Below are positions 43,107 through 50,820 of a DNA stretch of 64,000 bases, one piece after another (position 1 is the stretch's first letter; each line of letters begins with the position of its first letter). The stretch covers positions 289,612 to 353,611 of the forward strand of contig NZ_QZXA01000008.1 in the NCBI RefSeq assembly GCF_003601985.1, written 5' to 3'. The position numbers were made by a program, and so were the translations under genes. The DNA is from Mesorhizobium jarvisii (GTDB lineage Bacteria; Pseudomonadota; Alphaproteobacteria; Rhizobiales; Rhizobiaceae). Below the pieces are notes generated by a model that did no database searches, was not told the DNA's origin, and saw only the letters and a list, made by a program, of their open reading frames with translations.

Positions 43107-43913
43107 ATGGAAAGCCAGACCATCGTCGAAGCCCTGCTGCTCGGCCTGCTGGAGGGGTTGACGGAGTTCATACCGGTGTCCTCGACTGGCCATATCCTGC
43201 TTGCCGGCCATTTCCTCGGCTTCAACTCGACCGGCAAGGCCTTCGAGATCCTGATCCAGCTCGGCGCCATCCTGGCGATCCTGAGCGTCTATTTCCGCCG
43301 CCTGTGGCAGATGCTGCTCGACCTGCCGCACGACCGGCTGACGCGGCATTTCGTCATCGGCATCCTGATCGCCTTCCTGCCGGCGGCCATCATCGGCGCG
43401 CTGGCGCATGATTTCATCAAGACGGTGCTGTTCGAATCGCCGAGGCTGATCTGCATCATGCTGATCATCGGCGGTGTCGTGCTGCTGGCGGTCGACCGCA
43501 TGAACCTGAAGCCGGTCTACCGCGACGTTGAGCGCTTCCCGACCAGGCTTTACCTGCAGATCGGCCTGTTCCAGTGCCTGTCGCTGATCCCCGGCACGTC
43601 GCGCTCGGGCTCGACCATCGTCGGCGCGCTGCTTCTGGGCGTCGACAAGCGGGCGGCGGCGGAATTTTCCTTCTTCCTGGCGATCCCGACCATGGTCGGC
43701 GCCTTCGCCTTCGACCTGTTCAAGAACCGTAATGTGCTGACCTCGGCCGACCTGCCGATCATCGCCATCGGCTTCGTCGCCGCCTTCGTCGCGGCGCTGG
43801 TCGTGGTGCGCTACCTGCTCGATTACGTCTCGCGCAACGGCTACTCGCTGTTCGGCTGGTGGCGGCTGGTGGTGGGCATCGTCGGCCTGGTGGCGTTGAT
43901 GATCTGGGGGTGA
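43107..43913 (+). CDS. uppP: Undecaprenyl-diphosphatase
   Basis: Integral membrane enzyme that removes a phosphate from undecaprenyl diphosphate so that the carrier lipid can be reused for peptidoglycan and polysaccharides; it also gives bacitracin resistance. The 268 residues have the two signature loops EGLTEFIPVSSTGHI (16-30) and LIPGTSRSGSTIVGAL, and about eight hydrophobic helices. ATG 43107 fits the family N-terminus. It stands alone on the plus strand between two minus-strand operons. Confidence 0.96.
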   Translation: MESQTIVEALLLGLLEGLTEFIPVSSTGHILLAGHFLGFNSTGKAFEILIQLGAILAILSVYFRRLWQMLLDLPHDRLTRHFVIGILIAFLPAAIIGALAHDFIKTVLFESPRLICIMLIIGGVVLLAVDRMNLKPVYRDVERFPTRLYLQIGLFQCLSLIPGTSRSGSTIVGALLLGVDKRAAAEFSFFLAIPTMVGAFAFDLFKNRNVLTSADLPIIAIGFVAAFVAALVVVRYLLDYVSRNGYSLFGWWRLVVGIVGLVALMIWG

Positions 43914-44013
43914 GGAGTGATCCGCGAAGCGGACGGAAAGCCAATTGCTTGGCTTTCCGAACGACGAACGCCCTGAGCTGGCGAAGGGCGAGCAATGCCT
44001 CTCTGAGGTCCCC

Positions 44014-44391
44014 CTAATTCCGTCCATAGAACGCATTTTCGACATGCACCGGCCAGCGCCAGGGCAGCACGGCGACCATGTCGAAGCGCATCGACAGCCT
44101 GCCATAATCCGCCTGCCGCGACAGCCAGATGTCGGCCGCCGCTTCAATGCGGCGCTCCGATTCACGGCCGATCGCTTCCATGGCTTCCATCAGCGTGCGC
44201 CGCGCCTTGACCTCGACGAACAGCACCAGGTCGCCACGCCGCGCGATCAGGTCGATCTCGCCGAAGCGGGTGCGATGGCGGCGCGCCAGAATCCGGTAGC
44301 CCTTCAGCATCAGTGCGGCGGCTGCCAGCCACTCGCCGCGATGGCCGCGCCGATAGGCTTTCTGGCGGCTGGCGCTCGGGCGCTCAGCCAC
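44014..44391 (-). CDS. yraN: YraN family protein (predicted nuclease fold)
   Basis: Protein of 125 residues of the UPF0102 family with an endonuclease-like core: RGHRGEWLAAAALMLKGYRIL, then TRFGEIDLIARRGDLVLFVEVKARR with the E-I-D-L...VEVK active-site pattern. Function not established; in some bacteria it is linked to DNA uptake or repair. GTG 44391 was chosen because it overlaps the rsmI stop by eight bases. In most Rhizobiales gshB follows; here it does not. Confidence 0.9.
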   Translation of the reverse strand: MAERPSASRQKAYRRGHRGEWLAAAALMLKGYRILARRHRTRFGEIDLIARRGDLVLFVEVKARRTLMEAMEAIGRESERRIEAAADIWLSRQADYGRLSMRFDMVAVLPWRWPVHVENAFYGRN

Positions 44392-45298
44392 CGTCGCTTT
44401 CTCCTGAGGCGTCCCTGAGTTCCAACAGTCGGCGATACAGCGCCTGCTTCTGGCCACCGGTCATTTTCGCGGCCTCGGCCGCTGCCTTGGAGGCCGGCAT
44501 TTCGGCAGCGAGCGACAAAAGCAACCGGTCAATGTCTGCGGGCTCGTCCGCCTTGGCCTCGGCCGGGCCGACGCAGACGACGATCTCGCCCTTCGGCGTG
44601 TCGGCCGCCGCATAATGGTCGACCAGCGCCCGTAGCGTGCCGGTGCGCATTTCCTCGAAGGTCTTGGTCAGTTCGCGACCGATGGCGGCTTTGCGCTCGC
44701 CGCCGAGCGCCTCGACCATGGCGCCGAGCGATTCGGCCAGCCGGCGCGGCGATTCAAAGAAGATCAGCGTCGCCGGTACCGCCTTCAGCGCCTCCAGCCG
44801 CGTCAGCCGCTGCCCTGATTTGACCGGCAAAAATCCGGCGAACAGGAAGGCGTCGGACGGCAGGCCGGACGCGGTCAAAGCCGCAAGCGGGGCCGACGGA
44901 CCGGGAATCGGCACGACGCGAATGCCGTGGTCGATCGCTTCCCCGACCAGCCGGTAGCCGGGATCGGAGACCAGCGGCGTGCCGGCGTCGGAAATCAGCG
45001 CCACGCTCTGGCCGCCTTGAAGCGCCGCGATCAGCTTCGGCCCGGCCTCGCCGGCATTGTGCTCATGATAGGCCGTGGTGCGGCGGCGGATGCCGTAGCG
45101 GTCAAGCAGCACGCGCGACACCCTGGTGTCCTCGCAGGCGACGACGTCGGCGGCGGCCAGCGTCTCCAGCGCGCGCAGCGTGATGTCGGCGAGATTACCG
45201 ATCGGCGTCGCCACAAGGTAGAGCGCCGGCTCGAGCGGACGGGCGGGGATTTCGGTCTGCCCGACCACATAGCTGCGTCTTCCCGTCTCTTCGGTCAC
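44384..45298 (-). CDS. rsmI: 16S rRNA (cytidine-1402-2'-O)-methyltransferase
   Basis: Methylates the 2'-OH of C1402 in 16S rRNA with SAM. The 304 residues show LYLVATPIGNLADITLRALE, ACEDTRVSRVLL, SDAGTPLVSDPGYRLV and PIPGPSAPLAAL, all standard. The start is GTG 45298, eight or nine bases after GGAG; upstream in-frame ATGs lack such a site and would add a non-conserved tail. The gene overlaps yraN at its 3' end. Confidence 0.95.
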   Translation of the reverse strand: MTEETGRRSYVVGQTEIPARPLEPALYLVATPIGNLADITLRALETLAAADVVACEDTRVSRVLLDRYGIRRRTTAYHEHNAGEAGPKLIAALQGGQSVALISDAGTPLVSDPGYRLVGEAIDHGIRVVPIPGPSAPLAALTASGLPSDAFLFAGFLPVKSGQRLTRLEALKAVPATLIFFESPRRLAESLGAMVEALGGERKAAIGRELTKTFEEMRTGTLRALVDHYAAADTPKGEIVVCVGPAEAKADEPADIDRLLLSLAAEMPASKAAAEAAKMTGGQKQALYRRLLELRDASGESDGG

Positions 45299-45468
45299 TG
45301 ATGCCGTCTCCGTTCCGCCCTGTTTGGCCTGCCAAATCTTGTTTGGCATGGCTGGCGCGGCCTTGCAAAAGGTCATGCCGATGTAAGGTGATCGCCATGC
45401 CTTCGCCACAGTAGGGAACCAAACCGGCATTGGCAGATTTAGCCCCTGATTCCTAAAGGGAGGACAGG

Positions 45469-45654
45469 ATGGACAGCCTGAAGATACAGGACGCTTTCGA
45501 GCCTTACTATGCCGGCCGCAAGCGCGTTGCCGCCGCCAGGGACAAGCGCCTGCCTGCCAAGACCGACACCAGCCTGATCGAGCGGGCGACAACCGCCCTG
45601 CCGACGAATGTCAGGCTTTCCGACAACCAACCCGATAGCACGACGGAGCACTGA
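45469..45654 (+). CDS. Small hypothetical protein
   Basis: Hydrophilic protein of 61 residues (MDSLKIQDAFEPYYAGRKRV at the start, DNQPDSTTEH at the end), no family recognised and no membrane segment. ATG 45469 follows the strong site GGGAGGACAGG, which supports translation. The next small frame starts 7 bp after its stop, so the two may be co-expressed. It diverges from rsmI. Confidence 0.5.
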   Translation: MDSLKIQDAFEPYYAGRKRVAAARDKRLPAKTDTSLIERATTALPTNVRLSDNQPDSTTEH

Positions 45655-45661
45655 CCGGACG

Positions 45662-45850
45662 ATGCCCAATCGCTTCGATATCTTCATCACCCGTCTTGAA
45701 ACGAAAAGCGCCAGGGAAGGCGTGCCCCCGCACCCGATGAACGACCAGCACAGCGTTCGCCGCGAAAAGGCCGACGCCAAACCGGCCCGGAACGGCGAGG
45801 CGCATGCCGAGAAGGATCGCGGCAAGCGCCGTTTCAAGCACGACGCCTGA
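45662..45850 (+). CDS. Small basic hypothetical protein
   Basis: Protein of 62 residues starting MPNRFDIFITRLETKSAREG and ending in a charged tail (AEKDRGKRRFKHDA). No family recognised. It lies 7 bp after the preceding small gene on the same strand. Its 3' end converges on the phosphatase-like gene at 45890. Confidence 0.4.
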   Translation: MPNRFDIFITRLETKSAREGVPPHPMNDQHSVRREKADAKPARNGEAHAEKDRGKRRFKHDA

Positions 45851-45889
45851 CCGCCGCGACTGGCCGAGACCGTTCTGCCTTCGTCTGGG

Positions 45890-46213
45890 TCACCCCAGAT
45901 AGCGTGAAACGCGCGCCTTCAGAAGGTCAATCAGCTCCAGATCCATGAATTCATAGTTGTCCGGTATATCGAGGCAGATGACCCGGGCCTTCTTCAGGCT
46001 GGTCTTGAATTTCTTATGCAGTTTGGTGCGGTGCACCTTTTCCATGACGAAGATGATGTCGGCCCAGGCGACGAGCTCATGAGTCAGCGGCGTGTCGGCA
46101 TCATGATTGGTGCCGGCCGACGCAACTTCGATATCCCGGCGCGTTGAAAACACCTGCTCGGCGGTCGGGCTGCGCAAGCGGTTCTGACTGCAGACGAAGA
46201 GGACGTTTTTCAA
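45890..46213 (-). CDS. Low-molecular-weight protein-tyrosine-phosphatase-like protein
   Basis: Cytoplasmic protein of 107 residues. The phosphate-binding loop CSQNRLRSPTAE has the C-x5-R signature (Cys8, Arg14) at the N-terminus. The fold matches the short LMW-phosphatase-related group, where a D-x-P-D-x-Y block (LDIPDNYEFMD) near the C-terminus may supply the general acid. It is shorter than true LMW phosphatases. The family is conserved but its substrate is unknown. It is last in the rph-VOC-rdgB-hemW strand order, separated from hemW by a palindrome. Confidence 0.8.
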   Translation of the reverse strand: MKNVLFVCSQNRLRSPTAEQVFSTRRDIEVASAGTNHDADTPLTHELVAWADIIFVMEKVHRTKLHKKFKTSLKKARVICLDIPDNYEFMDLELIDLLKARVSRYLG

Positions 46214-46224
46214 GACTTTTGCTC

Positions 46225-46273
46225 AAGCATGATCTTGACCGAAAACCGGCTTCCACTTTTCGGGATCATGCTT
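46225..46273. repeat. Dispersed palindrome, family B (copy 2)
   Basis: Arms AAGCATGATC (46225-46234) and GATCATGCTT (46264-46273) with CCGAAAACCGG in between, as in the copy at 25832-25881. It fills the gap between hemW and the phosphatase-like gene and overlaps the hemW stop codon. Confidence 0.87.
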
Positions 46274-47450
46274 AGCGCGCCAGATCCGCGACCACGGCGT
46301 CGAGAACGATCATCCCGGCCGGCGTGGCGCGCAGACGGGCATTGCCGATCGGCGCTACCAGCCCCTCGCCCTGCAGTACCGACAGCCGTGCGCTCGACAG
46401 GCCGCGGCCGGAAAACGCCTCGTAGCGCGAGAGGTCGATGCCCTCGGCCAGCCTCAGCCCCATCAGCAGGAACTCGTCGGCCTCTTCCGAGCGCGTCAGG
46501 ATCTCGCCGCCGGTGACGCCATGGCCCTTGGCCTCGACGAGGTTGGCCCAGGTCTCCGGCATCCGCTCGGCGATCGTCACCGTGCGGCGGCCGTTCTCGA
46601 CGAAGCGGCCATGCGCGCCGGGGCCGACGCCGACATATTCGCCATAGCGCCAGTAGGTCAGATTGTGCCGGCTTTCCGCGCCCGGCCTGGCGTGGTTGGA
46701 AATCTCATAGGCCGGCAGGCCATGCGCGGACGTAATCTCCTGCGTCAGCGCATAGAGGTCGGCGGCGTGGTCATTGTCGGGAATGGCGAATTTCTTTGCC
46801 GCGTGCAAAGCGTGGAAGGGCGTACCTTCCTCGATGGTCAGCTGGTAGAGCGAGAGATGGTCGGCGGCGTGGCCGATCGCCTGTTCGAGCTCGGCTGCCC
46901 AGGCTTCCGGCGTCTGGCCGGGCCGGGCGTAGATCAGGTCGAAAGACAGGCGCGGAAAGATTTCCCGCGCGAGGCCGATGGCGTGCAGCGCCTCGTCGAC
47001 ATTGTGCAGCCGGCCGAGGAAACGCAAATCCTTGTCGTTCAGCGCCTGTACGCCGAGCGAGACGCGGTTGACGCCGGCCGCGCGATAGCCGCGAAAGCGT
47101 TCGGCCTCGACCGAGGACGGGTTGGCCTCCAGCGTCACTTCGATGCCGTCCGGCACCGTCCAGTTCTTGGCCACGGCGTCCAGAACCCTGGCCACGGTTT
47201 CCGGCTTCATCAGCGAGGGCGTGCCGCCGCCGAGAAAGATGCTGGTCACCTCGCGCGGCCCGGTGCGCTCACGCATCGTCGCCAGTTCCGCCTCGAAGGC
47301 GGCGGCAAAGCGCTCCTGGTCCACCGGCTGGTGGCGGACATGGCTGTTGAAGTCGCAATAGGGGCATTTGGCCGCGCAGAACGGCCAATGGATGTAGACG
47401 CCGAAGCCGGGGCTGCGGTCGAGCGGCATGGTCATGCCGGGTCCAGTCAT
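46272..47450 (-). CDS. hemW: HemW-like radical SAM protein (haem chaperone)
   Basis: Radical SAM protein of about 392 residues, often annotated as oxygen-independent coproporphyrinogen III oxidase, now regarded as a haem chaperone in several bacteria. The 4Fe-4S motif is PFCAAKCPYCDFNSH (C-x3-C-x2-C). SIFLGGGTPSLM, GVNRVSLGVQAL and the C-terminal HemN domain (YEISNHARPGAESRHNLTYWR) are present. True HemN has an extra cysteine after the cluster motif, absent here. The start is taken as ATG 47450, which overlaps the rdgB stop (ATGA); ATGs at 47435 and 47429 are alternatives. Confidence 0.93.
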   Translation of the reverse strand: MTGPGMTMPLDRSPGFGVYIHWPFCAAKCPYCDFNSHVRHQPVDQERFAAAFEAELATMRERTGPREVTSIFLGGGTPSLMKPETVARVLDAVAKNWTVPDGIEVTLEANPSSVEAERFRGYRAAGVNRVSLGVQALNDKDLRFLGRLHNVDEALHAIGLAREIFPRLSFDLIYARPGQTPEAWAAELEQAIGHAADHLSLYQLTIEEGTPFHALHAAKKFAIPDNDHAADLYALTQEITSAHGLPAYEISNHARPGAESRHNLTYWRYGEYVGVGPGAHGRFVENGRRTVTIAERMPETWANLVEAKGHGVTGGEILTRSEEADEFLLMGLRLAEGIDLSRYEAFSGRGLSSARLSVLQGEGLVAPIGNARLRATPAGMIVLDAVVADLAR

Positions 47451-48109
47451 GCCGAGCCCAATCTCGGCAGATCCAACCGTGCTTGGGCGAATTTCTGGAA
47501 AGCACGGGCGCGATGTGAGAGCGCCGCAGCCTGGCCGGGTTTCCAGCCGTGCTTTTCCTCGGCGCTCATCTCGCCGAACGTCTTGTCGAAACCATTGGGC
47601 AAGAATACCGGATCGTAACCGAAGCCAAGCTCGCCACGCGGCGGCCAGACCAGCGTGCCTTCGGCCTCGCCGCGATAATATTCGGCCTCGCCGTCGGGGA
47701 AGGCGAGACAAATGACGGCGACGAAGCGGCCCTTGCGCTGTTCGGCCGAGGCCGCGCCGACTTCCTGCAGCGCCACTTCGGTGCGCTGCATGGCCATGGC
47801 GAAATCCCTGCTGCCGTCAGGGGTTTCGGCCCAGTTGGCGGTGTAGACGCCGGGCGCGCCGTCGAGCGCGTCGACGCACAGGCCGGAATCGTCCGACAGC
47901 GCCGGCAAGCCGGTCGCCTTCGCCGCGGCCAGCGCCTTGATGTAGGCGTTTTCCTCGAAAGTGGTGCCGGTTTCATCCGGTTCAGGCAGGCCATAGTCCT
48001 TGGCCGACTTCGCCTCGAAGCCGAACGGCCCCATCAAATCGGCGAATTCGCGCAGCTTGCCGGCATTGTGGCTGGCGACGACGATCTTCTTGCCATCAAG
48101 TGTATGCAT
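47447..48109 (-). CDS. rdgB: Non-canonical purine NTP pyrophosphatase (dITP/XTP)
   Basis: Hydrolyses dITP, dGTP analogues and XTP to keep them out of DNA and RNA. The 220 residues show KIVVASHNAGKLREF (8-22), GTTFEENAYIKA, ALSDDSGLCVDALDGAPGVY and the C-terminal LSHRARAFQKF. ATG 48109 shares a base with the stop of the VOC gene (TGATG), and its own stop overlaps hemW, a compact operon arrangement. Confidence 0.95.
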   Translation of the reverse strand: MHTLDGKKIVVASHNAGKLREFADLMGPFGFEAKSAKDYGLPEPDETGTTFEENAYIKALAAAKATGLPALSDDSGLCVDALDGAPGVYTANWAETPDGSRDFAMAMQRTEVALQEVGAASAEQRKGRFVAVICLAFPDGEAEYYRGEAEGTLVWPPRGELGFGYDPVFLPNGFDKTFGEMSAEEKHGWKPGQAAALSHRARAFQKFAQARLDLPRLGSA

Positions 48110-48519
48110 CAAAGACCCCAGATTCTCGGCTCGGCGAACTCGATCGAATTGCCCGAGGGGTCGCGTATATAGAGCGAACGGCCCCCTTGCGGCCATTCGA
48201 ATTCGCTTTCGATGGCGATTCTTTTTGCCCCTAAATGCGCTTTCCAAGCCACGATTTCATCCGCGCTGGCCGCAAAGCAGAGATGACCTTCGCCGACCGC
48301 GCCGTGCGGCGGCACGGGCAGCCGGGCATCCGGCGCCGGCGGTATTCTGGTCGCCTCGGCGTTGAAGATGAGCAGCACGCCCGGCCCGCAGCGAAAGAAA
48401 AGATGCCTGCCGTCGACCTTGCCGAGCAGGTCGAGGCCGAGCACGCCGACATAGAATTTCTCCGCCGCCGCCAGATCGGTGACGTAGAGGGCTGATTCAA
48501 GGATGGCGGAGGGGGTCAC
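48109..48519 (-). CDS. Glyoxalase/VOC family protein
   Basis: Protein of 136 residues with one vicinal oxygen chelate domain in two beta-alpha-beta modules: ESALYVTDLAAAEKFYVGVL at the start, GEGHLCFAASADEIVAW in the middle and SLYIRDPSGNSIEFAEPR at the end. The usual His...Glu metal ligands appear as His in GHLCF and Glu in IEFAE. Substrate unknown; it may be a dioxygenase, glyoxalase or resistance protein. It starts with GTG 48519, 15 bp after rph, and overlaps rdgB, so it is part of that operon. Confidence 0.85.
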   Translation of the reverse strand: MTPSAILESALYVTDLAAAEKFYVGVLGLDLLGKVDGRHLFFRCGPGVLLIFNAEATRIPPAPDARLPVPPHGAVGEGHLCFAASADEIVAWKAHLGAKRIAIESEFEWPQGGRSLYIRDPSGNSIEFAEPRIWGL

Positions 48520-48534
48520 CAGAAAATCGATGGC

Positions 48535-49251
48535 TTATGCCACCGCCATCTGCTGCAGGCTGACCAGGCGCTGGATGCCTTTCTTGGCCAGGCCCATCAA
48601 CTCGCCGAACTGGTCCTCCGAGAAGGGCTCGCCCTCGGCTGTGCCCTGGATCTCGACGATGCCGCCCTTGCCGGTCATGACGAAATTGGCGTCGGTGCCG
48701 GCCGCGGAATCCTCGAGATAATCGAGGTCGATGACCGGCTGGCCGTCATGGATGCCGCAGGAAATCGCCGCGACATGGTCCTTCAGCACCTTGGCGACGC
48801 TCGCCATCTGCCGGGCTTCCATCCAGCGCAGGCAGTCATACAGCGCCACCCAACCGCCGGTGATCGAGGCGGTGCGGGTGCCGCCATCGGCCTGGATGAC
48901 GTCGCAATCGACGGTGATCTGCTGTTCGCCCAGCGCCTGCAGATCGACGACGGCGCGCAAGGACCGGCCGATCAGGCGCTGGATTTCCAGCGTGCGGCCG
49001 CCCTGCTTGCCGGCCGAGGCCTCGCGGCGCATGCGCTCGCCGGTCGAGCGCGGCAGCATGCCATATTCGGCCGTCACCCAACCCTTGCCGGAATTGCGCA
49101 TCCAGCCCGGCACCTTCTCCTCGAGGCTCGCCGTGCACAGGACATGGGTGTCGCCGAACTTCACCAGGCACGAGCCTTCGGCGTGCTTGGAGACGCCACG
49201 CTCGAAGGAGATGGCGCGCATTTCGTCGAATTGGCGTTTGGAGGGGCGCAT
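48535..49251 (-). CDS. rph: Ribonuclease PH
   Basis: Phosphorolytic 3'-5' exoribonuclease that trims tRNA 3' ends. The 238 residues are standard: MRPSKRQFDEMRAISFERGV at the start, GDTHVLCTASLEEKVPGW, EYGMLPRSTGERMRREA, GRTLEIQRLIGRSLRAVVD and QADGGTRTASITGGWVAL with the phosphate-binding arginine. It heads the rph-VOC-rdgB-hemW set and is divergent from hrcA. Confidence 0.97.
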   Translation of the reverse strand: MRPSKRQFDEMRAISFERGVSKHAEGSCLVKFGDTHVLCTASLEEKVPGWMRNSGKGWVTAEYGMLPRSTGERMRREASAGKQGGRTLEIQRLIGRSLRAVVDLQALGEQQITVDCDVIQADGGTRTASITGGWVALYDCLRWMEARQMASVAKVLKDHVAAISCGIHDGQPVIDLDYLEDSAAGTDANFVMTGKGGIVEIQGTAEGEPFSEDQFGELMGLAKKGIQRLVSLQQMAVA

Positions 49252-49409
49252 TCAGGCTTCTTTCCCAGTCATTTTTCGGAATCGTGGCCGGCTTTTAGAC
49301 GGATGGGGGGCAGCGCGCAAAGGAAAACGGACCGGGCGACCCGATACAGAGACCGGGTTGCGCCCACCGTGCCGAAGTCTATATCCTGAACAAGGAGGTT
49401 TTTGGCCGA

Positions 49410-50492
49410 ATGACCAAGGCAATCGATCCGGGTTCGCAGCCGCTTGCACTTCAATCACTCGACATGCGCTCTCGCGACATCTTCCGGCGCATCGTCGATT
49501 CCTATCTCAGGGACGGCGAGCCCGTGGGTTCGCGCAGCCTGTCGCGCATCCTGCCCTCCTCGCTGTCGCCGGCCACCATTCGCAATGTGATGAGCGACCT
49601 CGAGCATCTCGGGCTGATCTACGCGCCGCATATCTCGGCCGGCCGGCTGCCGACGCAGGCGGGCCTGCGCTTCTTCGTCGATGCCTTCATGGAACTTGGC
49701 GACCTCTCCGACGAGGAGCGCCGCACCATCGAGGCGCAGGTGCGGGCCTCCGGCTCGGGCGCGACGCTGGAGCACATGCTGACCGAGGCCAGCCAGATGC
49801 TGTCGGGCATGTCGCGCGGCGCCGGCCTGGTGCTGGCCGCCAAGAACGAGGTGGCGCTGAAGCATATCGAATTCATCCAGCTGGAGCCGACCAAGGCGCT
49901 CGCCGTGCTGGTGTCGCAAAATGGCGACGTCGAGAACCGTGTCGTCGAGCTGCCGGCGGGCATCACCGTCTCGCAGCTGCACGAAGCCTCGAATTTCCTC
50001 AACGCCCATATTCGCGGCCGCACGCTGGCCGAGGCGCGCACCGAGATCGCCCGCATCAAGGAAGAGACGAGAGCCGCCCTCGACACGCTGTCGCAGGACC
50101 TCGTCGAGAAGGGGCTGGCGGTGTGGGCGGGTGCGGAAAGCGGCCTGCCGGCACGGCTCATCGTGCGCGGCCGCGCCAACCTGCTCGAAAACGTCACCGC
50201 CCAGGCCGACATCGAATTGCTGCGGCATCTGTTCGAGGACATGGAGACGCAGGACGGGCTGATCCAGCTGCTTGACCTCGCCGAGCAGGGATCGGGCGTG
50301 CGCATCTTCATCGGTTCGGAAAACAAGTTGTTTTCGCTGTCGGGCTCGTCGCTGGTGGTCGCGCCCTATCGCGACAAGGATGCCCGCGTCGTCGGCGCGC
50401 TCGGCGTCATCGGGCCGACCCGGTTGAACTACGCCCGCATCGTGCCGATGGTCGATTATACGGCGCAGCTGATTTCACGCATGCTAAGGTAG
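49410..50492 (+). CDS. hrcA: Heat-inducible transcription repressor HrcA
   Basis: Repressor of groESL and other chaperone genes, binding CIRCE operators. The 360 residues show the winged-helix region (RSRDIFRRIVDSYLRDGEPV, RILPSSLSPATIRNVMSDLE, then GLIYAPHISAGRLPTQAGLR) and the C-terminal GAF-like domain ending NYARIVPMVDYTAQLISRML. ATG 49410 has AAGGAGG upstream. In most relatives grpE follows hrcA. Here a 65-residue small gene follows and no grpE is seen in the window. Confidence 0.96.
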   Translation: MTKAIDPGSQPLALQSLDMRSRDIFRRIVDSYLRDGEPVGSRSLSRILPSSLSPATIRNVMSDLEHLGLIYAPHISAGRLPTQAGLRFFVDAFMELGDLSDEERRTIEAQVRASGSGATLEHMLTEASQMLSGMSRGAGLVLAAKNEVALKHIEFIQLEPTKALAVLVSQNGDVENRVVELPAGITVSQLHEASNFLNAHIRGRTLAEARTEIARIKEETRAALDTLSQDLVEKGLAVWAGAESGLPARLIVRGRANLLENVTAQADIELLRHLFEDMETQDGLIQLLDLAEQGSGVRIFIGSENKLFSLSGSSLVVAPYRDKDARVVGALGVIGPTRLNYARIVPMVDYTAQLISRMLR

Positions 50493-50531
50493 GGCCCCGA
50501 ACGGGAAGAGACGGGCAGCAAGGAGAAAAGA

Positions 50532-50729
50532 ATGGCGCTCGAAGAACTCAAGGCCCGGATCAGCCTGCTGCTCGAGGAGATGGTCAACCAGCCGGAAGAC
50601 CAGCACGAAATCCAGGAACAACTGCGCGAGAAATTGCGGGAAATGCGCGCCATGGGCCTGCCGCTGCCGGCCGATCTGGTCGCGCTGGAAAAACGCCTCG
50701 ACGACGATTTTTACGCTGCCGGCACGTAA
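50532..50729 (+). CDS. Small conserved-looking helical protein
   Basis: Acidic, probably alpha-helical protein of 65 residues (MALEELKARISLLLEEMVNQ, then EQLREKLREMRAMGLPLPAD) with heptad-like spacing of Leu and Met. It could form a coiled coil. No named family is recognised. ATG 50532 follows AAGGAGAAAAGA, a good ribosome site. It begins 39 bp after hrcA in the place where grpE is usual, so it may share the hrcA transcript. Confidence 0.65.
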   Translation: MALEELKARISLLLEEMVNQPEDQHEIQEQLREKLREMRAMGLPLPADLVALEKRLDDDFYAAGT

Positions 50730-50820
50730 GACCGGATTTTCGCTTCCTCGTCAGGTCGAGCGAGCGGAACCCGGAGACAAGCCGGCCGTTGGTTTCCTTC
50801 GCGACCAGATGGAGGACAAG

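Noticed and set aside
46272..47450. Call of this gene as oxygen-independent coproporphyrinogen oxidase (HemN)
   Set aside because: The cluster motif has C-x3-C-x2-C without the extra cysteine of HemN, and the position with rdgB is typical of HemW.
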